A stretch of 61,357 nt of DNA. It comes from Maribellus maritimus. GTDB lineage: Bacteria > Bacteroidota > Bacteroidia > Bacteroidales > Prolixibacteraceae. Of the stretch, positions 35,583 to 44,270 are shown piece by piece. The stretch lies in assembly GCF_022267315.1 (NCBI RefSeq), contig NZ_JAIKLE010000039.1:1-61357 (forward strand), written 5' to 3'. Both the position numbers and the translations under genes were made by a program. Every line of letters starts with the position of its first letter. The first letter of the stretch is position 1. A model generated the notes under the pieces. The model searched no databases and had not been told where the DNA came from. It saw only the letters and a list, made by a program, of their open reading frames with translations.

Positions 35583-37271
35583 ATGAAAAAAACAGCTTTT
35601 ACGTCAGTATTAATTTTACTCACATTTATTGCTTTTGCACAAGACCGAATTACCGGGTATAATTTTGCCACGCGCAGCGAAGTAATTGCTCAAAATGGAA
35701 TGGCTTGTACCAGTCAGCCATTGGCAACACAGGCCGCACTCGACATTTTAAAAGCGGGTGGAAATGCGATTGACGCAGCGATTGCAGCCAACGCCGTGTT
35801 GGGCTTGACTGAACCGACAGGAAACGGAATGGGAGGTGATTTGTTTGCGATTGTTTGGGATGCCAAAACAAAAAAGTTATACGGGTTAAATGCCAGTGGA
35901 CGCTCGCCCTACGATTTAACACTCGACTATTTTAAACAAAACGGTTATGAAAAAATTCCGGCACTGGGTCCGTTACCGGTTTCTGTTCCGGGCTGTGTTG
36001 ATGGCTGGTTTGAATTGCATAAAAAGTTTGGAACCAAACCAATGAGGGAAATTCTGGATCCGGCAATTCAATATGCCAGAAATGGTTTTCCATTATCAGA
36101 ACTAATCGCTTATTATTGGCAAAGAAGCACCCGTTCGCTAAAACAATTTCCGGGTTTTGAGGAAATTTTCATGCCTGGAGGAAAAGCACCGAAAAAAGGT
36201 GAAATATTCAAAAATCCATATCTTGCAAATACATTCGAGTTAATCGCAAAAGAAGGTCGTGATGTTTTTTACAAAGGAGAGATTGCTGAAAAAATAGTAA
36301 AATATGTACGCGAGCAAGGCGGATTTTTAAGCATGAAAGACTTCGAAGATCATCATTCAGATTGGGTTGAACCGATTTCGGTAAATTACCGTGGTTACGA
36401 TGTTTGGGAGCTTCCACCCAACGGGCAGGGAACAGCAGCTTTGGAAATGTTGAATATCATGAAACACTCTGATATCGCTTCCATGGGATTTGGTTCACCG
36501 GAATACATTCATCTTTTTATAGAAGCTAAAAAATTGGCTTTTGAAGACCGCGCAAAATACTATTCAGACCCCGATTTTAATGATCTGCCCATAAAAGAGC
36601 TAATCTCTGATGAATATGGCAAACAACAAGCCAAAATGATTAATCCCGACCGGGCGGCACGCAGTTATCCGGCGTGGGGTATGGAACACGGAAATACCAT
36701 TTACATGACAGTTGCCGATAAAGAAGGAAATATGGTTTCACTGATTCAAAGTAACTTCCGGGGAATGGGCTCGGGAATGACCCCGGGAAAACTGGGTTTT
36801 ATTTTGCAGGACCGCGGAGAACTTTTTTCGTTGGAAGAAGGGCACATGAATATTTACGAACCACACAAACGTCCGTTCCATACCATCATTCCGGCTTTTG
36901 TAACAAAAGATGGCGAACCGTTTCTCAGTTTTGGCGTAATGGGTGGCGACATGCAACCGCAAGGACACGTTCAGATTATTTGCAACATTATCGATTTTGG
37001 AATGAATATTCAGGAAGCCGGCGATGCTCCAAGAATTCAGCACACAGGCTCGAGTGATCCAACCGGCGGCACGATGACTGACGGTGGCGAAGTTACTTTG
37101 GAATCAGGTTTTGAATATGAAACCATCCGTGCGCTGATGCAAAAAGGCCACAAAATTGGCTATGCTTACGGACCGTACGGCGGTTACCAGGCGATAAAAT
37201 GGGACAGTAAAAACAAAGTATATTACGGAGCGTCGGAATCACGTAAAGACGGACAGGCTGCCGGGTATTAA
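35583..37271 (+). CDS. ggt: Gamma-glutamyltransferase
   Basis: The 562-residue periplasmic enzyme hydrolyses glutathione and transfers gamma-glutamyl groups. It has a signal peptide (TAFTSVLILLTFIAFAQ). N-terminal blocks ALDILKAGGNAIDAAIAANAVLGLTEPTGNGMGGDLFAIVWD and PLPVSVPGCVDGWFELH are typical of the large subunit. The expected autocleavage nucleophile is Thr372 in HGNTIYMTVADKEGNMVS, followed by SGMTPGKLGFILQDRG and a late GGDMQPQGHVQI. I use the ATG at 35583, which has GGGGGA upstream; an in-frame TTG lies at 35559. It is divergent from the AddB-like gene, with 107 bases between the starts, and is followed by a terminator. Confidence 0.92.
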   Translation: MKKTAFTSVLILLTFIAFAQDRITGYNFATRSEVIAQNGMACTSQPLATQAALDILKAGGNAIDAAIAANAVLGLTEPTGNGMGGDLFAIVWDAKTKKLYGLNASGRSPYDLTLDYFKQNGYEKIPALGPLPVSVPGCVDGWFELHKKFGTKPMREILDPAIQYARNGFPLSELIAYYWQRSTRSLKQFPGFEEIFMPGGKAPKKGEIFKNPYLANTFELIAKEGRDVFYKGEIAEKIVKYVREQGGFLSMKDFEDHHSDWVEPISVNYRGYDVWELPPNGQGTAALEMLNIMKHSDIASMGFGSPEYIHLFIEAKKLAFEDRAKYYSDPDFNDLPIKELISDEYGKQQAKMINPDRAARSYPAWGMEHGNTIYMTVADKEGNMVSLIQSNFRGMGSGMTPGKLGFILQDRGELFSLEEGHMNIYEPHKRPFHTIIPAFVTKDGEPFLSFGVMGGDMQPQGHVQIICNIIDFGMNIQEAGDAPRIQHTGSSDPTGGTMTDGGEVTLESGFEYETIRALMQKGHKIGYAYGPYGGYQAIKWDSKNKVYYGASESRKDGQAAGY

Positions 37272-37296
37272 TTTGAAAGTTCACATAAAATAGTAC

Positions 37297-37324
37297 AAAG
37301 TCTTCTTTGCAAAAAGAGGACTTT
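37297..37324. terminator. Terminator between convergent genes
   Basis: AAAGTCTTC (37297-37305) pairs with GAGGACTTT (37316-37324) with one G.U pair, followed by TTTATTTTT on the plus strand. It lies 25 bases past the ggt stop codon and abuts the stop codon of the leftward ATPase gene (37325). It should terminate ggt and may also serve the other side, whose complement is less T-rich. Confidence 0.6.
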
Positions 37325-38323
37325 TTATTTTTCCAGAAACATCAAAAGTTCATAAATAGAACCAAATGTTTCTTTTACATCTTCTTTTTGATAGGTCCAT
37401 AAATCTTCATTCACAGAAACTAAAAAATCAGGACTGGCCTTCATTACAATTTGATATCCCAAACGGTTAAAAGCGCGCAGTGTCCAGATTAGCGAAAGCC
37501 CCTCTCCTTCTACTTTAACTTTAGCTTTAAAATCTTTTTTGAAGAAATATTCTCCTTCCTGCAAGTCAAAACCCACATTTTCGTTGTTAAATAACTGATT
37601 CAGCCAACCATTTAAAACAGCATCCTCCGGCGCTCCCTGGAAATTTCCGGTTTCGGTAACAATCCACAATTTATCCACTTCACGCAATGCAATATTCAAA
37701 TCGTGTGTTGAAAGAATAATGGTTTTTCCTTTCTCTTTAGCCAAAATCTGCAAAAGGTGAAATATTTCGTATTTGTTGCTTACATCAAGGAATGCAGTGG
37801 GTTCATCCAAAATAATTACCGGAGTATCCTGCGCCAAAGCCCGGGCAATCATCGCCCGCTGACGTTCACCATCGCTTAACTGGATAGTTTGCCGGCTTTC
37901 AAAACCGGACAGTCCGACCTTTTTTATCGCCTCACTTACTTTCTGTTTGTCTTCGGCAGTTAAACGACCAATCCAATTTGTATAAGGAAAACGGCCAAAT
38001 GCAACCAAATCGAAAACCGTCATATTTGCCACGCGGATATTTTCAGTAGAAACAAAACTAATAATCTGAGCAACTTCCCGTGAGTCAACCGTTTTTAGTT
38101 CATCGCCGTTCAATTTTATGTTTCCCGAGAAATAATCCTGAAAACCGACAAGCGAACGGAGTAACGTACTTTTACCAATTCCGTTACATCCAATCAACGC
38201 CACCATTTCGCCCGGACAAGCAGAAAAATTAATCCCGGAAAGAATCTCCAAAGGCTTTGCTCCCGACTGCTCGTAACCAACCGATAAATTATCCAACTCA
38301 ATATTGAATCCTTGCTCGCTCAT
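37325..38323 (-). CDS. ABC importer ATPase, FecE/BtuD type
   Basis: The 332-residue ATPase of an iron-siderophore, haem or cobalamin importer has Walker A GCNGIGKST, signature LSDGERQRAMIARAL and Walker B VIILDEPTAFLD, followed by the H-loop STHDLN. The last ~80 residues (after GWLNQLFNNENVGF) are an extension found on ATPases of this kind in Bacteroidota. The start at 38323 overlaps the permease stop codon in an ATGA arrangement, which shows translational coupling and rules out the in-frame ATG at 38362. It is the last gene of the leftward operon. Confidence 0.88.
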   Translation of the reverse strand: MSEQGFNIELDNLSVGYEQSGAKPLEILSGINFSACPGEMVALIGCNGIGKSTLLRSLVGFQDYFSGNIKLNGDELKTVDSREVAQIISFVSTENIRVANMTVFDLVAFGRFPYTNWIGRLTAEDKQKVSEAIKKVGLSGFESRQTIQLSDGERQRAMIARALAQDTPVIILDEPTAFLDVSNKYEIFHLLQILAKEKGKTIILSTHDLNIALREVDKLWIVTETGNFQGAPEDAVLNGWLNQLFNNENVGFDLQEGEYFFKKDFKAKVKVEGEGLSLIWTLRAFNRLGYQIVMKASPDFLVSVNEDLWTYQKEDVKETFGSIYELLMFLEK

Positions 38324-39372
38324 GAAACAGAAGCAAATTTTTTGTTTTTGATTATCATCCACATAATTATCGGAATTCCAATAATTGCCGTTACCGAGTT
38401 GATGGGCAAGGTGGTTTGCATTCCCGGAAGTTGCGAAACAATATCGCTAAAAAGCATTACAATGCTTCCGGTCAGAATAACCGCCGGTACCAAAACCAGG
38501 TGGTTTGATGTTTTAAAAATCACGCGGCAAATGTGAGGAACTGCGATTCCTATAAAACCAATGGGACCACAAAATGCAGTAATTGTTCCGGCAAGTAAAC
38601 TGGTACTCAGAAAAATAATTATTCGGCTTGAAATAATATTCACCCCCAGCGAACGGGCATAATTTTCACCCAAAAGAAATGCGTTTAAATCTTTTATTTT
38701 GAAAAAAGCGAGAAAAACTCCGAGAATAAATGCAGGTGCCATCACCGAAAGTTGGGCATTGGTAACACTCCCCAAGCTTCCCATCGTCCAGATGATAAAA
38801 GCTTTTAACATCGATTCATTACTGAAATACTGAAGAATGCTCACAATAGCTGAAACGGCGCTGGTAAATAAAATCCCAAGAATCAGAATTGTCATTATAT
38901 CGTTAACACGGGTAGAAACGTACAAAACAAGCAACATCACAAGGAAAGAACCAATCCATGCAACAATGGCAAGTGGCCAGGCTCCGGTTAATGTTACAAC
39001 ACCAAACGCAAAAACAGAAGAAAAGCCAAGAACAAAAAGTGCGACTCCTAAACTTGCTCCGGCACTAATCCCCAAAACAAACGGCCCTGCCAGCGGATTT
39101 CGAAAAACGGTTTGCATCTGCAGTCCGCTAACCGACAGCGCGGCACCGGTTAAAATTGCAGTTATTGCTTTGGGCAAACGGAATTCAAGAACAATCGTTC
39201 TGAATGTAGCATTACTTTCTTCCGACGAAAAAACAGATAGAAATATTTGTTTTAAAGGAACAATTACAGAGCCTAACAAAAGATCGGCAAGCAGCAGCAA
39301 TAAAAAAAGCACGCCAAGTATAAAAAACACTGCGCGTACTGAAGACTTTTTATGTTCCTGTGGCGGATTCAT
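38320..39372 (-). CDS. FecCD-family ABC importer permease
   Basis: The 350-residue membrane protein has about ten helices of the FecCD/BtuC type. Family blocks are LEFRLPKAITAILTGAALSVSGLQMQTVFRNPLAGPFVLGISAGASLG near residue 55, LNAFLLGENYARSLGVNI (the ATPase coupling segment) and FCGPIGFIGIAVPHICRVI. It overlaps the binding-protein gene by four bases (39369-39372) and the ATPase gene by four bases. A single permease gene is enough, since the permease acts as a homodimer. The imported compound is not determined by sequence. Confidence 0.9.
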   Translation of the reverse strand: MNPPQEHKKSSVRAVFFILGVLFLLLLLADLLLGSVIVPLKQIFLSVFSSEESNATFRTIVLEFRLPKAITAILTGAALSVSGLQMQTVFRNPLAGPFVLGISAGASLGVALFVLGFSSVFAFGVVTLTGAWPLAIVAWIGSFLVMLLVLYVSTRVNDIMTILILGILFTSAVSAIVSILQYFSNESMLKAFIIWTMGSLGSVTNAQLSVMAPAFILGVFLAFFKIKDLNAFLLGENYARSLGVNIISSRIIIFLSTSLLAGTITAFCGPIGFIGIAVPHICRVIFKTSNHLVLVPAVILTGSIVMLFSDIVSQLPGMQTTLPINSVTAIIGIPIIMWMIIKNKKFASVS

Positions 39373-40493
39373 TCTACTTCTTTGTAATACACCAATTCGT
39401 CATGATTTGTTCCCGAATAAAAAACAGAAATCAAATCGCGGAGAATTAAATTTGGATAAACGGTGCCACTTTCCCAAAAATCATTACCGCCGTTTTCACT
39501 CATTCTGTTGTTATTATTAAACAAACGACCTTCTTTTAAAACGTTAAAATTCTCAAAACGCTGGTCGGTTGCGATAATATCTTTTCTGGATGATAAAAGT
39601 CCCATATTTATCCATACATCCGCCTCATTTCCATAGGTAAGTGCATTTTCAAAAGAAATCACATAACTTTCATGCGAATCGTTATCCTTTCCGATGTAAT
39701 CGCCACCGGCATCTTTTATCATATTTGCCAAATATGAGTTCCCACCTGGTATCCACCATGAATCTTTGTACGGTGATCCAACTAGAACTCTAGGTTTGTT
39801 TTGTTTGTCTTTTACTTTCTCTTTTAGTGAAAGGTAATCTTCTTTTATTTCGTTAAAAAACTGTTGAGCTTCGCTTTCTTTTTGATACAATGCTCCTACA
39901 AATTTTATCCATTCTGCTTTTCCAAGCGGAGTTTCTTCCAGATATTCCGCATTCATGACCACCGGGATTCCCAATTCTTCCAGTTTTTTCACATGTGTTG
40001 TGACCTCACTTCCAACCCCGTAAAGCATCACCACATCGGGATGTTGATTTAAAATCACTTCATAATTCAGGTTCTGTCCATAACCAACATCAACCACCTT
40101 CCCTGTTTCCACATTTTGTAAAAGTTCAAGATTGGAAACATAACTTGCTCCGGAAATTCCAACAACTGATTGACTTTCATTTAACGCCTCAATAAAACCG
40201 AGGTGCGATGTTGACATACAAATTATTCGCTGAATCGGGGTGCGAATAATGTTTTTATTTTGCAACGAATCGGGAACAGATATTTCCTTAGGTACCAGAA
40301 AATACTCCACCTTTACATTTTGTGCCTTTTCCCAGGGATTAAAAACCTTGAGTTTTACAATTTCGCTATTTTCTTCGATACTAAAACCACTTGCAAATTC
40401 ATTGGAGCTCACTTCATTGTTTTGCAGCGTTCTATCGTTCATACATGAACTAAAAAAAAGAATATAAAGGATAAATATTAAAATTCGTTGCAT
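39369..40493 (-). CDS. Periplasmic binding lipoprotein of a FecB/BtuF-type importer
   Basis: The 374-residue product is a lipoprotein (lipobox LFFSSC) with an unfamiliar N-terminal ~100 residues and then a cluster-A-2-type binding fold: RIICMSTSHLGFIEALNESQSVVGISG, EVILNQHPDVVMLYG, EELGIPVVMNAEYLEETPLGKAEWIKFVGALY and ISFENALTYGNEADVWINMG. This group binds siderophores, haem or cobalamin. It starts nine bases from the end of the type IX-secreted protease gene, so all four genes appear to be one operon. The PLGKAEWIKF signature is typical of Bacteroidota members. Confidence 0.88.
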   Translation of the reverse strand: MQRILIFILYILFFSSCMNDRTLQNNEVSSNEFASGFSIEENSEIVKLKVFNPWEKAQNVKVEYFLVPKEISVPDSLQNKNIIRTPIQRIICMSTSHLGFIEALNESQSVVGISGASYVSNLELLQNVETGKVVDVGYGQNLNYEVILNQHPDVVMLYGVGSEVTTHVKKLEELGIPVVMNAEYLEETPLGKAEWIKFVGALYQKESEAQQFFNEIKEDYLSLKEKVKDKQNKPRVLVGSPYKDSWWIPGGNSYLANMIKDAGGDYIGKDNDSHESYVISFENALTYGNEADVWINMGLLSSRKDIIATDQRFENFNVLKEGRLFNNNNRMSENGGNDFWESGTVYPNLILRDLISVFYSGTNHDELVYYKEVE

Positions 40494-40502
40494 TTTGTTG
40501 TA

Positions 40503-42689
40503 CTACCATGGGAGATATGAAACCTTTTTCGACACCATTTTCTTCCCGTTATTAAAACGTACAAAATAAATACCTGGAACGTTTCCCAACAAATCAATCT
40601 GAATCTTTTTTTCCCGTTGATTGGTATAGATTACATCAACCTGTTGTCCGAGCATATTAAAAACTGATATTTCTTTTAAGCTAATTTCAGTCCCCGTTTC
40701 CAACGTAAAATAGGAATTTGTAGGGTTAGGATATACAGCGATCTCCATTGGGTCGTCAACCACATAAGGTTCATCTGATTCGCTATAAATATTACAGGCA
40801 ACGACTTCAAAAACATTTGAAGCGGAATAACCATCGGGATTTATATTTGCAAAATTATACCACATACTTCCACTTTTGAAATAGAAGAAATTTACGGAAT
40901 CGGCCTCCCAAACCGACTGGTATACAGCAAATGTATCTCTGGGGCTCATATTTTCCATCTCAAAACCTATATAGAAATCTCCAATCGGCTTCACATCGTT
41001 TTCAAACCCAATGTAATTCATGGCCCCCTCTACAAAAAAGTCAAGATCAACCGATTGAGAATACAACAGCTGTCCCGGTAAATTTGTTCCATTGTACACT
41101 TTTACAACTACTGTTCCACCGGAACCAGTATCATAAACTCTGCCCACACCAAGTGACACTCCGCGGAGTGTTTCAGCTCCGTCAATCGAAAATTTTTCCA
41201 CAACCTCAGTAATTCCTGCATCGTTTGTTCCTCCCCAATAGCCTGAAAAATCGCCGTCAACTGTTATTGTCAGTAGCTGGTGTTGATCTTCATCGGTCAA
41301 ATTGCTAAAAGCGCCACAAAGTTCCTCGTCCTGATAAAACCGCTTTCCATCTACATAACTTGCACCTGTTCCTACGGGATCAAGCCAGTGTTTGAGCTGT
41401 TTGGTTATGTCCGATTTGTAATCCCATGCCATATCAAAACGTGCAAAATAATCATCAATCGGTTCTTCACAATCCGCCGAACCACCGGTTAAAGTTCCAA
41501 TCAGACTTTTATTACGATTAAACAACCCTCCTCCTGACGACCCGCTTTCAGTCACACCTTCGTCCCATCGGCTAACCCTAATAAATGCATTATCAACATA
41601 ATGCGAATTAAAACTACTAAATCCGGGTTTGTCATAATCAAAAGATATCTTTTTTATATCCCCCCAGGGATGATGAATCGTAACCACCGTGCCACTCATT
41701 GTTCCTGAATTATCCCAACCAACATAATATGGTCTGTACTCGGGTGGCGGAACAAGACTCATTTCGGCCAATGCAAAATCCAGACTGTCAAACCGGGCTT
41801 TCATGATCGCTCCGGAGACAGAATTTGAAGGGTCGCCGTCTAAAGGCGAACAATAAGGACTTTCATAATTAAAAGCATAAACTGTTGTTTCCGCATATTC
41901 CCATCTGTCATAGCAATGTGCTGCCGAAATAACATATGGCGTTTCATCCTCGGCTGTATTATTTATTAATGTTCCCGAGCAAACCTCCGTACCATTTACA
42001 ATTAACCGACAAGACGCATCTCTCATATCCGACCAGTCCTCTCCAATTTCACAATTCACATCAACATTGCAGGAACCGGCAACGGTAGGATAAAAAGGCC
42101 GTCTATCGTCACTTTTTATAATGCCTGCAAAATCGTGATTTACTTGTGAAATAGCAAAAGTTTCATCCGGCTGATAACCGGCAGGAATTTCATATTGAAC
42201 CGTAATCTCATCACCTGCAACAGGCATAACTGCAAATTTTCCGGTGGACTTATTGTTAAAGGAAGTAAATGCCCCAAGCACGTGTTTGGTGTTTTCATTA
42301 AACAAAAACAAGCGCGCACCCGCCGGAAGATTAAAATTGCTAAAAATCAGATTTAAAGATTTTGCCCCTTCTGATACTATATTTAGCCTCCAGATTTGAG
42401 TTCCGTCATTTGCAGTCGTCCATACACCGGAATTGGCAACAGTATAATTTACTTCAAAAGGAGTAGCAAATCTAAAAGGTTTTAGCTGAACTGAGTTATT
42501 ATATTCACCAATAGCCTGTTTCAGCAAAATATCATTATCCAAATCCGGCATTCTTTCAACCGGTATTTTTGCGCTTTTAAGCCCTAAAAATTCAAGAGGT
42601 TTTCCACCTTGCGAAATCTGTCCTACAGATGAATATTCAAACAGAAAGATTCCGGCAAGAATCATCAAAATTGTCCGCATAAAAAGCAT
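40503..42689 (-). CDS. Type IX-secreted trypsin-like serine protease (lysyl endopeptidase-like)
   Basis: The 728-residue secreted protease has a signal peptide (MRTILMILAGIFLFEYSSVGQ). A ~190-residue pro-domain (SLNLIFSNFNLPAGARLFLFN) is followed by a trypsin-fold domain with the triad visible: His in YVISAAHCYD, Asp in SLDFALAEM and Ser in ESGSSGGGLFN. SCNVDVNC and other cysteines suit the lysyl-endopeptidase-like branch. The last ~80 residues, from VYPNPTNSYFTLETG to MVSKKVSYLPW, are a type A type IX sorting domain, so it should be exported across the outer membrane. It is the first gene of the operon with the FecBCD-type importer. The start may be 42680 in place of 42689. Confidence 0.87.
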   Translation of the reverse strand: MLFMRTILMILAGIFLFEYSSVGQISQGGKPLEFLGLKSAKIPVERMPDLDNDILLKQAIGEYNNSVQLKPFRFATPFEVNYTVANSGVWTTANDGTQIWRLNIVSEGAKSLNLIFSNFNLPAGARLFLFNENTKHVLGAFTSFNNKSTGKFAVMPVAGDEITVQYEIPAGYQPDETFAISQVNHDFAGIIKSDDRRPFYPTVAGSCNVDVNCEIGEDWSDMRDASCRLIVNGTEVCSGTLINNTAEDETPYVISAAHCYDRWEYAETTVYAFNYESPYCSPLDGDPSNSVSGAIMKARFDSLDFALAEMSLVPPPEYRPYYVGWDNSGTMSGTVVTIHHPWGDIKKISFDYDKPGFSSFNSHYVDNAFIRVSRWDEGVTESGSSGGGLFNRNKSLIGTLTGGSADCEEPIDDYFARFDMAWDYKSDITKQLKHWLDPVGTGASYVDGKRFYQDEELCGAFSNLTDEDQHQLLTITVDGDFSGYWGGTNDAGITEVVEKFSIDGAETLRGVSLGVGRVYDTGSGGTVVVKVYNGTNLPGQLLYSQSVDLDFFVEGAMNYIGFENDVKPIGDFYIGFEMENMSPRDTFAVYQSVWEADSVNFFYFKSGSMWYNFANINPDGYSASNVFEVVACNIYSESDEPYVVDDPMEIAVYPNPTNSYFTLETGTEISLKEISVFNMLGQQVDVIYTNQREKKIQIDLLGNVPGIYFVRFNNGKKMVSKKVSYLPW

Positions 42690-42853
42690 TTTCGCCAAAA
42701 TTATTAAAATACTCAGGAATCAATATACTTTTTCAATCAATTTGCTGAATTTTATCGAATTATGTTCAAACAATAAATTCAAAACTATGTTTATTTATTT
42801 AATTACGCTAAATTGTATGTTATTATTGTATCATCTTCTTAAATGATTAAACC

Positions 42854-43243
42854 ATGAAAAAATTAGGAATTTTAGCAGGAATCTGTCTTGCCTTTTTATT
42901 CATTTCGTCAACACTTGATGCCTCAGACAAAACTCCTGTAAAAGGTGAATTAAACATGCCGGAAAACATTAAGGCGATAATAGATAAGTCTTGCTTTGGT
43001 TGTCACAACACCGATTCAAAAAATGAAGATGCAAAAGAAGATCTTGATTTTAAAACCTTTGACAGCCTTTCAAAAGTAAAAAAAATTGGAGCATTGCGGC
43101 ATATTGCCGAAGTTGTTGAAGAAGGAGAAATGCCACCGAAAAGATTTCTTGAAAGATTCCCGGAGAGAAAACTTACGGAAGAAGAAGCAAAAACCTTGAC
43201 AGAATGGGTAAAAAAAGAAGCATCCGCTTTAATTAAACAGTAA
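42854..43243 (+). CDS. Small secreted haem-binding-domain protein (CxxCH)
   Basis: The 129-residue product has a signal peptide (MKKLGILAGICLAFLFISSTLDA) and the haem-binding domain family pattern (PF14376): MPENIKAIIDKSCFGCHNTDSK, with the c-type haem motif CFGCH near residue 56, then KKIGALRHIAEVVEEGEMPPKRFLERFPERKLTEEE. The methionine in EMPP is the likely second haem ligand. It would be a periplasmic monohaem cytochrome. It is followed by a hairpin and a paralogue 73 bases downstream. It starts 164 bases from the divergent protease operon. Confidence 0.85.
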   Translation: MKKLGILAGICLAFLFISSTLDASDKTPVKGELNMPENIKAIIDKSCFGCHNTDSKNEDAKEDLDFKTFDSLSKVKKIGALRHIAEVVEEGEMPPKRFLERFPERKLTEEEAKTLTEWVKKEASALIKQ

Positions 43244-43266
43244 ATAATTACATCTAAATAAAAACG

Positions 43267-43302
43267 CCGGAATTCGTTATCATACGAATATCCGGTTTTT
43301 TT
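43267..43302 (+). terminator. Rho-independent terminator between the two haem-binding genes
   Basis: CCGGAATTCGT (43267-43277) pairs with ACGAATATCCGG (43284-43295) around a six-base loop, with one bulged base. Seven T follow. It lies 23 bases after the first cytochrome gene, so the downstream paralogue, only 14 bases past it, would depend on read-through or a very short leader. Confidence 0.7.
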
Positions 43303-43316
43303 AATCATAAACGAAT

Positions 43317-43781
43317 ATGAAAAAACTATTACGAATTTTATTTATCGTCGTTATCATTGGTGCCATAGTTATTCAATTTTTCAGACCAGAAAAGAACTTA
43401 GGCACCTCGACTCCCGACCATATTTTTGAAAAAGAACAAGTTCCCGAGAACGTAAAAACAATTCTGAAAAATGCTTGTATGGATTGCCATTCCGACCAGA
43501 CTAACTATTTATGGTACCACAATATTGTTCCGGTTGCCTGGATGATAAACGACCATATTGTTGAAGGAAAAGAAGAACTAAATTTTTCAGAATGGGGACA
43601 AATGGATACTTTTGATAAAATTGGCGCTCTTGAAGAAATTTGCAGAGAAGTTGAGCGTAAAAAGATGCCAATAAAAGCATACGTTCAGATGCATAAAGAA
43701 GCCAAGCTTACTGAAGAGCAAGTTGCGGCACTTTGTACATGGACAGAAAAACTAAGTGAAGAATTGATTGGCGCAGAATAA
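43317..43781 (+). CDS. Membrane-anchored haem-binding-domain protein (CxxCH)
   Basis: The 154-residue product has an N-terminal hydrophobic segment (LLRILFIVVIIGAIVIQFF) that more probably anchors it than is cleaved. The same domain as the upstream gene follows: VPENVKTILKNACMDCHSDQTNYLWYHNIVPVAWMINDHIVEGKEELNFSEW. The haem motif is CMDCH near residue 56 and a KMPIKAY segment supplies the likely methionine ligand. This longer form, with the WYHN-P-W block, is common in Bacteroidota. It ends five bases before the threonyl-tRNA editing-domain gene. Confidence 0.87.
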   Translation: MKKLLRILFIVVIIGAIVIQFFRPEKNLGTSTPDHIFEKEQVPENVKTILKNACMDCHSDQTNYLWYHNIVPVAWMINDHIVEGKEELNFSEWGQMDTFDKIGALEEICREVERKKMPIKAYVQMHKEAKLTEEQVAALCTWTEKLSEELIGAE

Positions 43782-43785
43782 TTCT

Positions 43786-44199
43786 ATGAAGGTATTGGTA
43801 ATGTATATTGATGAGTTTGGTTACACACCGGCTCAAAAAAATCTGGAATCAGCCGAAGAAATAACAGAAGGTGCAGTGTTCACCGATTCTATCTTGGCTT
43901 TTATTCAGGTGGAAGAAAGTGACGAAGAGAACGACGTAAAAAGTCGTGAAAAAAAATTGGTGAACCACCTGAAATGGACAGCCAGGAAAAACAATTGTAA
44001 AAAAGTAATTCTGCATTCCTTTGCACATCTTTCAGAATCAAAAGCTTCCATTGAGTTTACAAAACAAATTTTTGATGAAGCTGAAAAGAGATTACAAAAT
44101 GCCGAATTTGAAACGGCACAAACGCCGTTTGGTTACTTTTTAGATCTTTCAATAAAAGCCCCCGGATATTCGTTAGCCCGAATTTGGACTTCGCTTTGA
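43786..44199 (+). CDS. Stand-alone archaeal-type threonyl-tRNA editing domain protein
   Basis: The 137-residue product looks like the editing domain of archaeal threonyl-tRNA synthetase (PF08915), a D-aminoacyl-tRNA deacylase-like fold. Matching points are MKVLVMYIDEFGYTPAQK at the start, VFTDSILAFIQVEESDE, KKVILHSFAHLSESKASIEF with the HLS motif, and a closing QTPFGYFLDLSIKAPGYSLARIW where archaeal proteins have APFGW..F.I..KGHPLAE. It lacks aminoacylation and anticodon-binding parts, so it would be a free-standing proofreading factor or a protein reusing the fold. It starts five bases after the haem-binding gene. The frame opens at a TTG at 43768; I use the ATG. Confidence 0.75.
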   Translation: MKVLVMYIDEFGYTPAQKNLESAEEITEGAVFTDSILAFIQVEESDEENDVKSREKKLVNHLKWTARKNNCKKVILHSFAHLSESKASIEFTKQIFDEAEKRLQNAEFETAQTPFGYFLDLSIKAPGYSLARIWTSL

Positions 44200-44270
44200 T
44201 TTTCAGTTCTATTTAAAACCCTCAAGTTCTCAGCATTAAAATTATCTTTGCTGCCAGAAAAAAACAAAAA

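Noticed and set aside
42854..43781. Subunits of a respiratory terminal oxidase
   Set aside because: The domains carry only one CxxCH each and no oxidase or reductase genes lie nearby; the family is a small stand-alone haem-binding domain.
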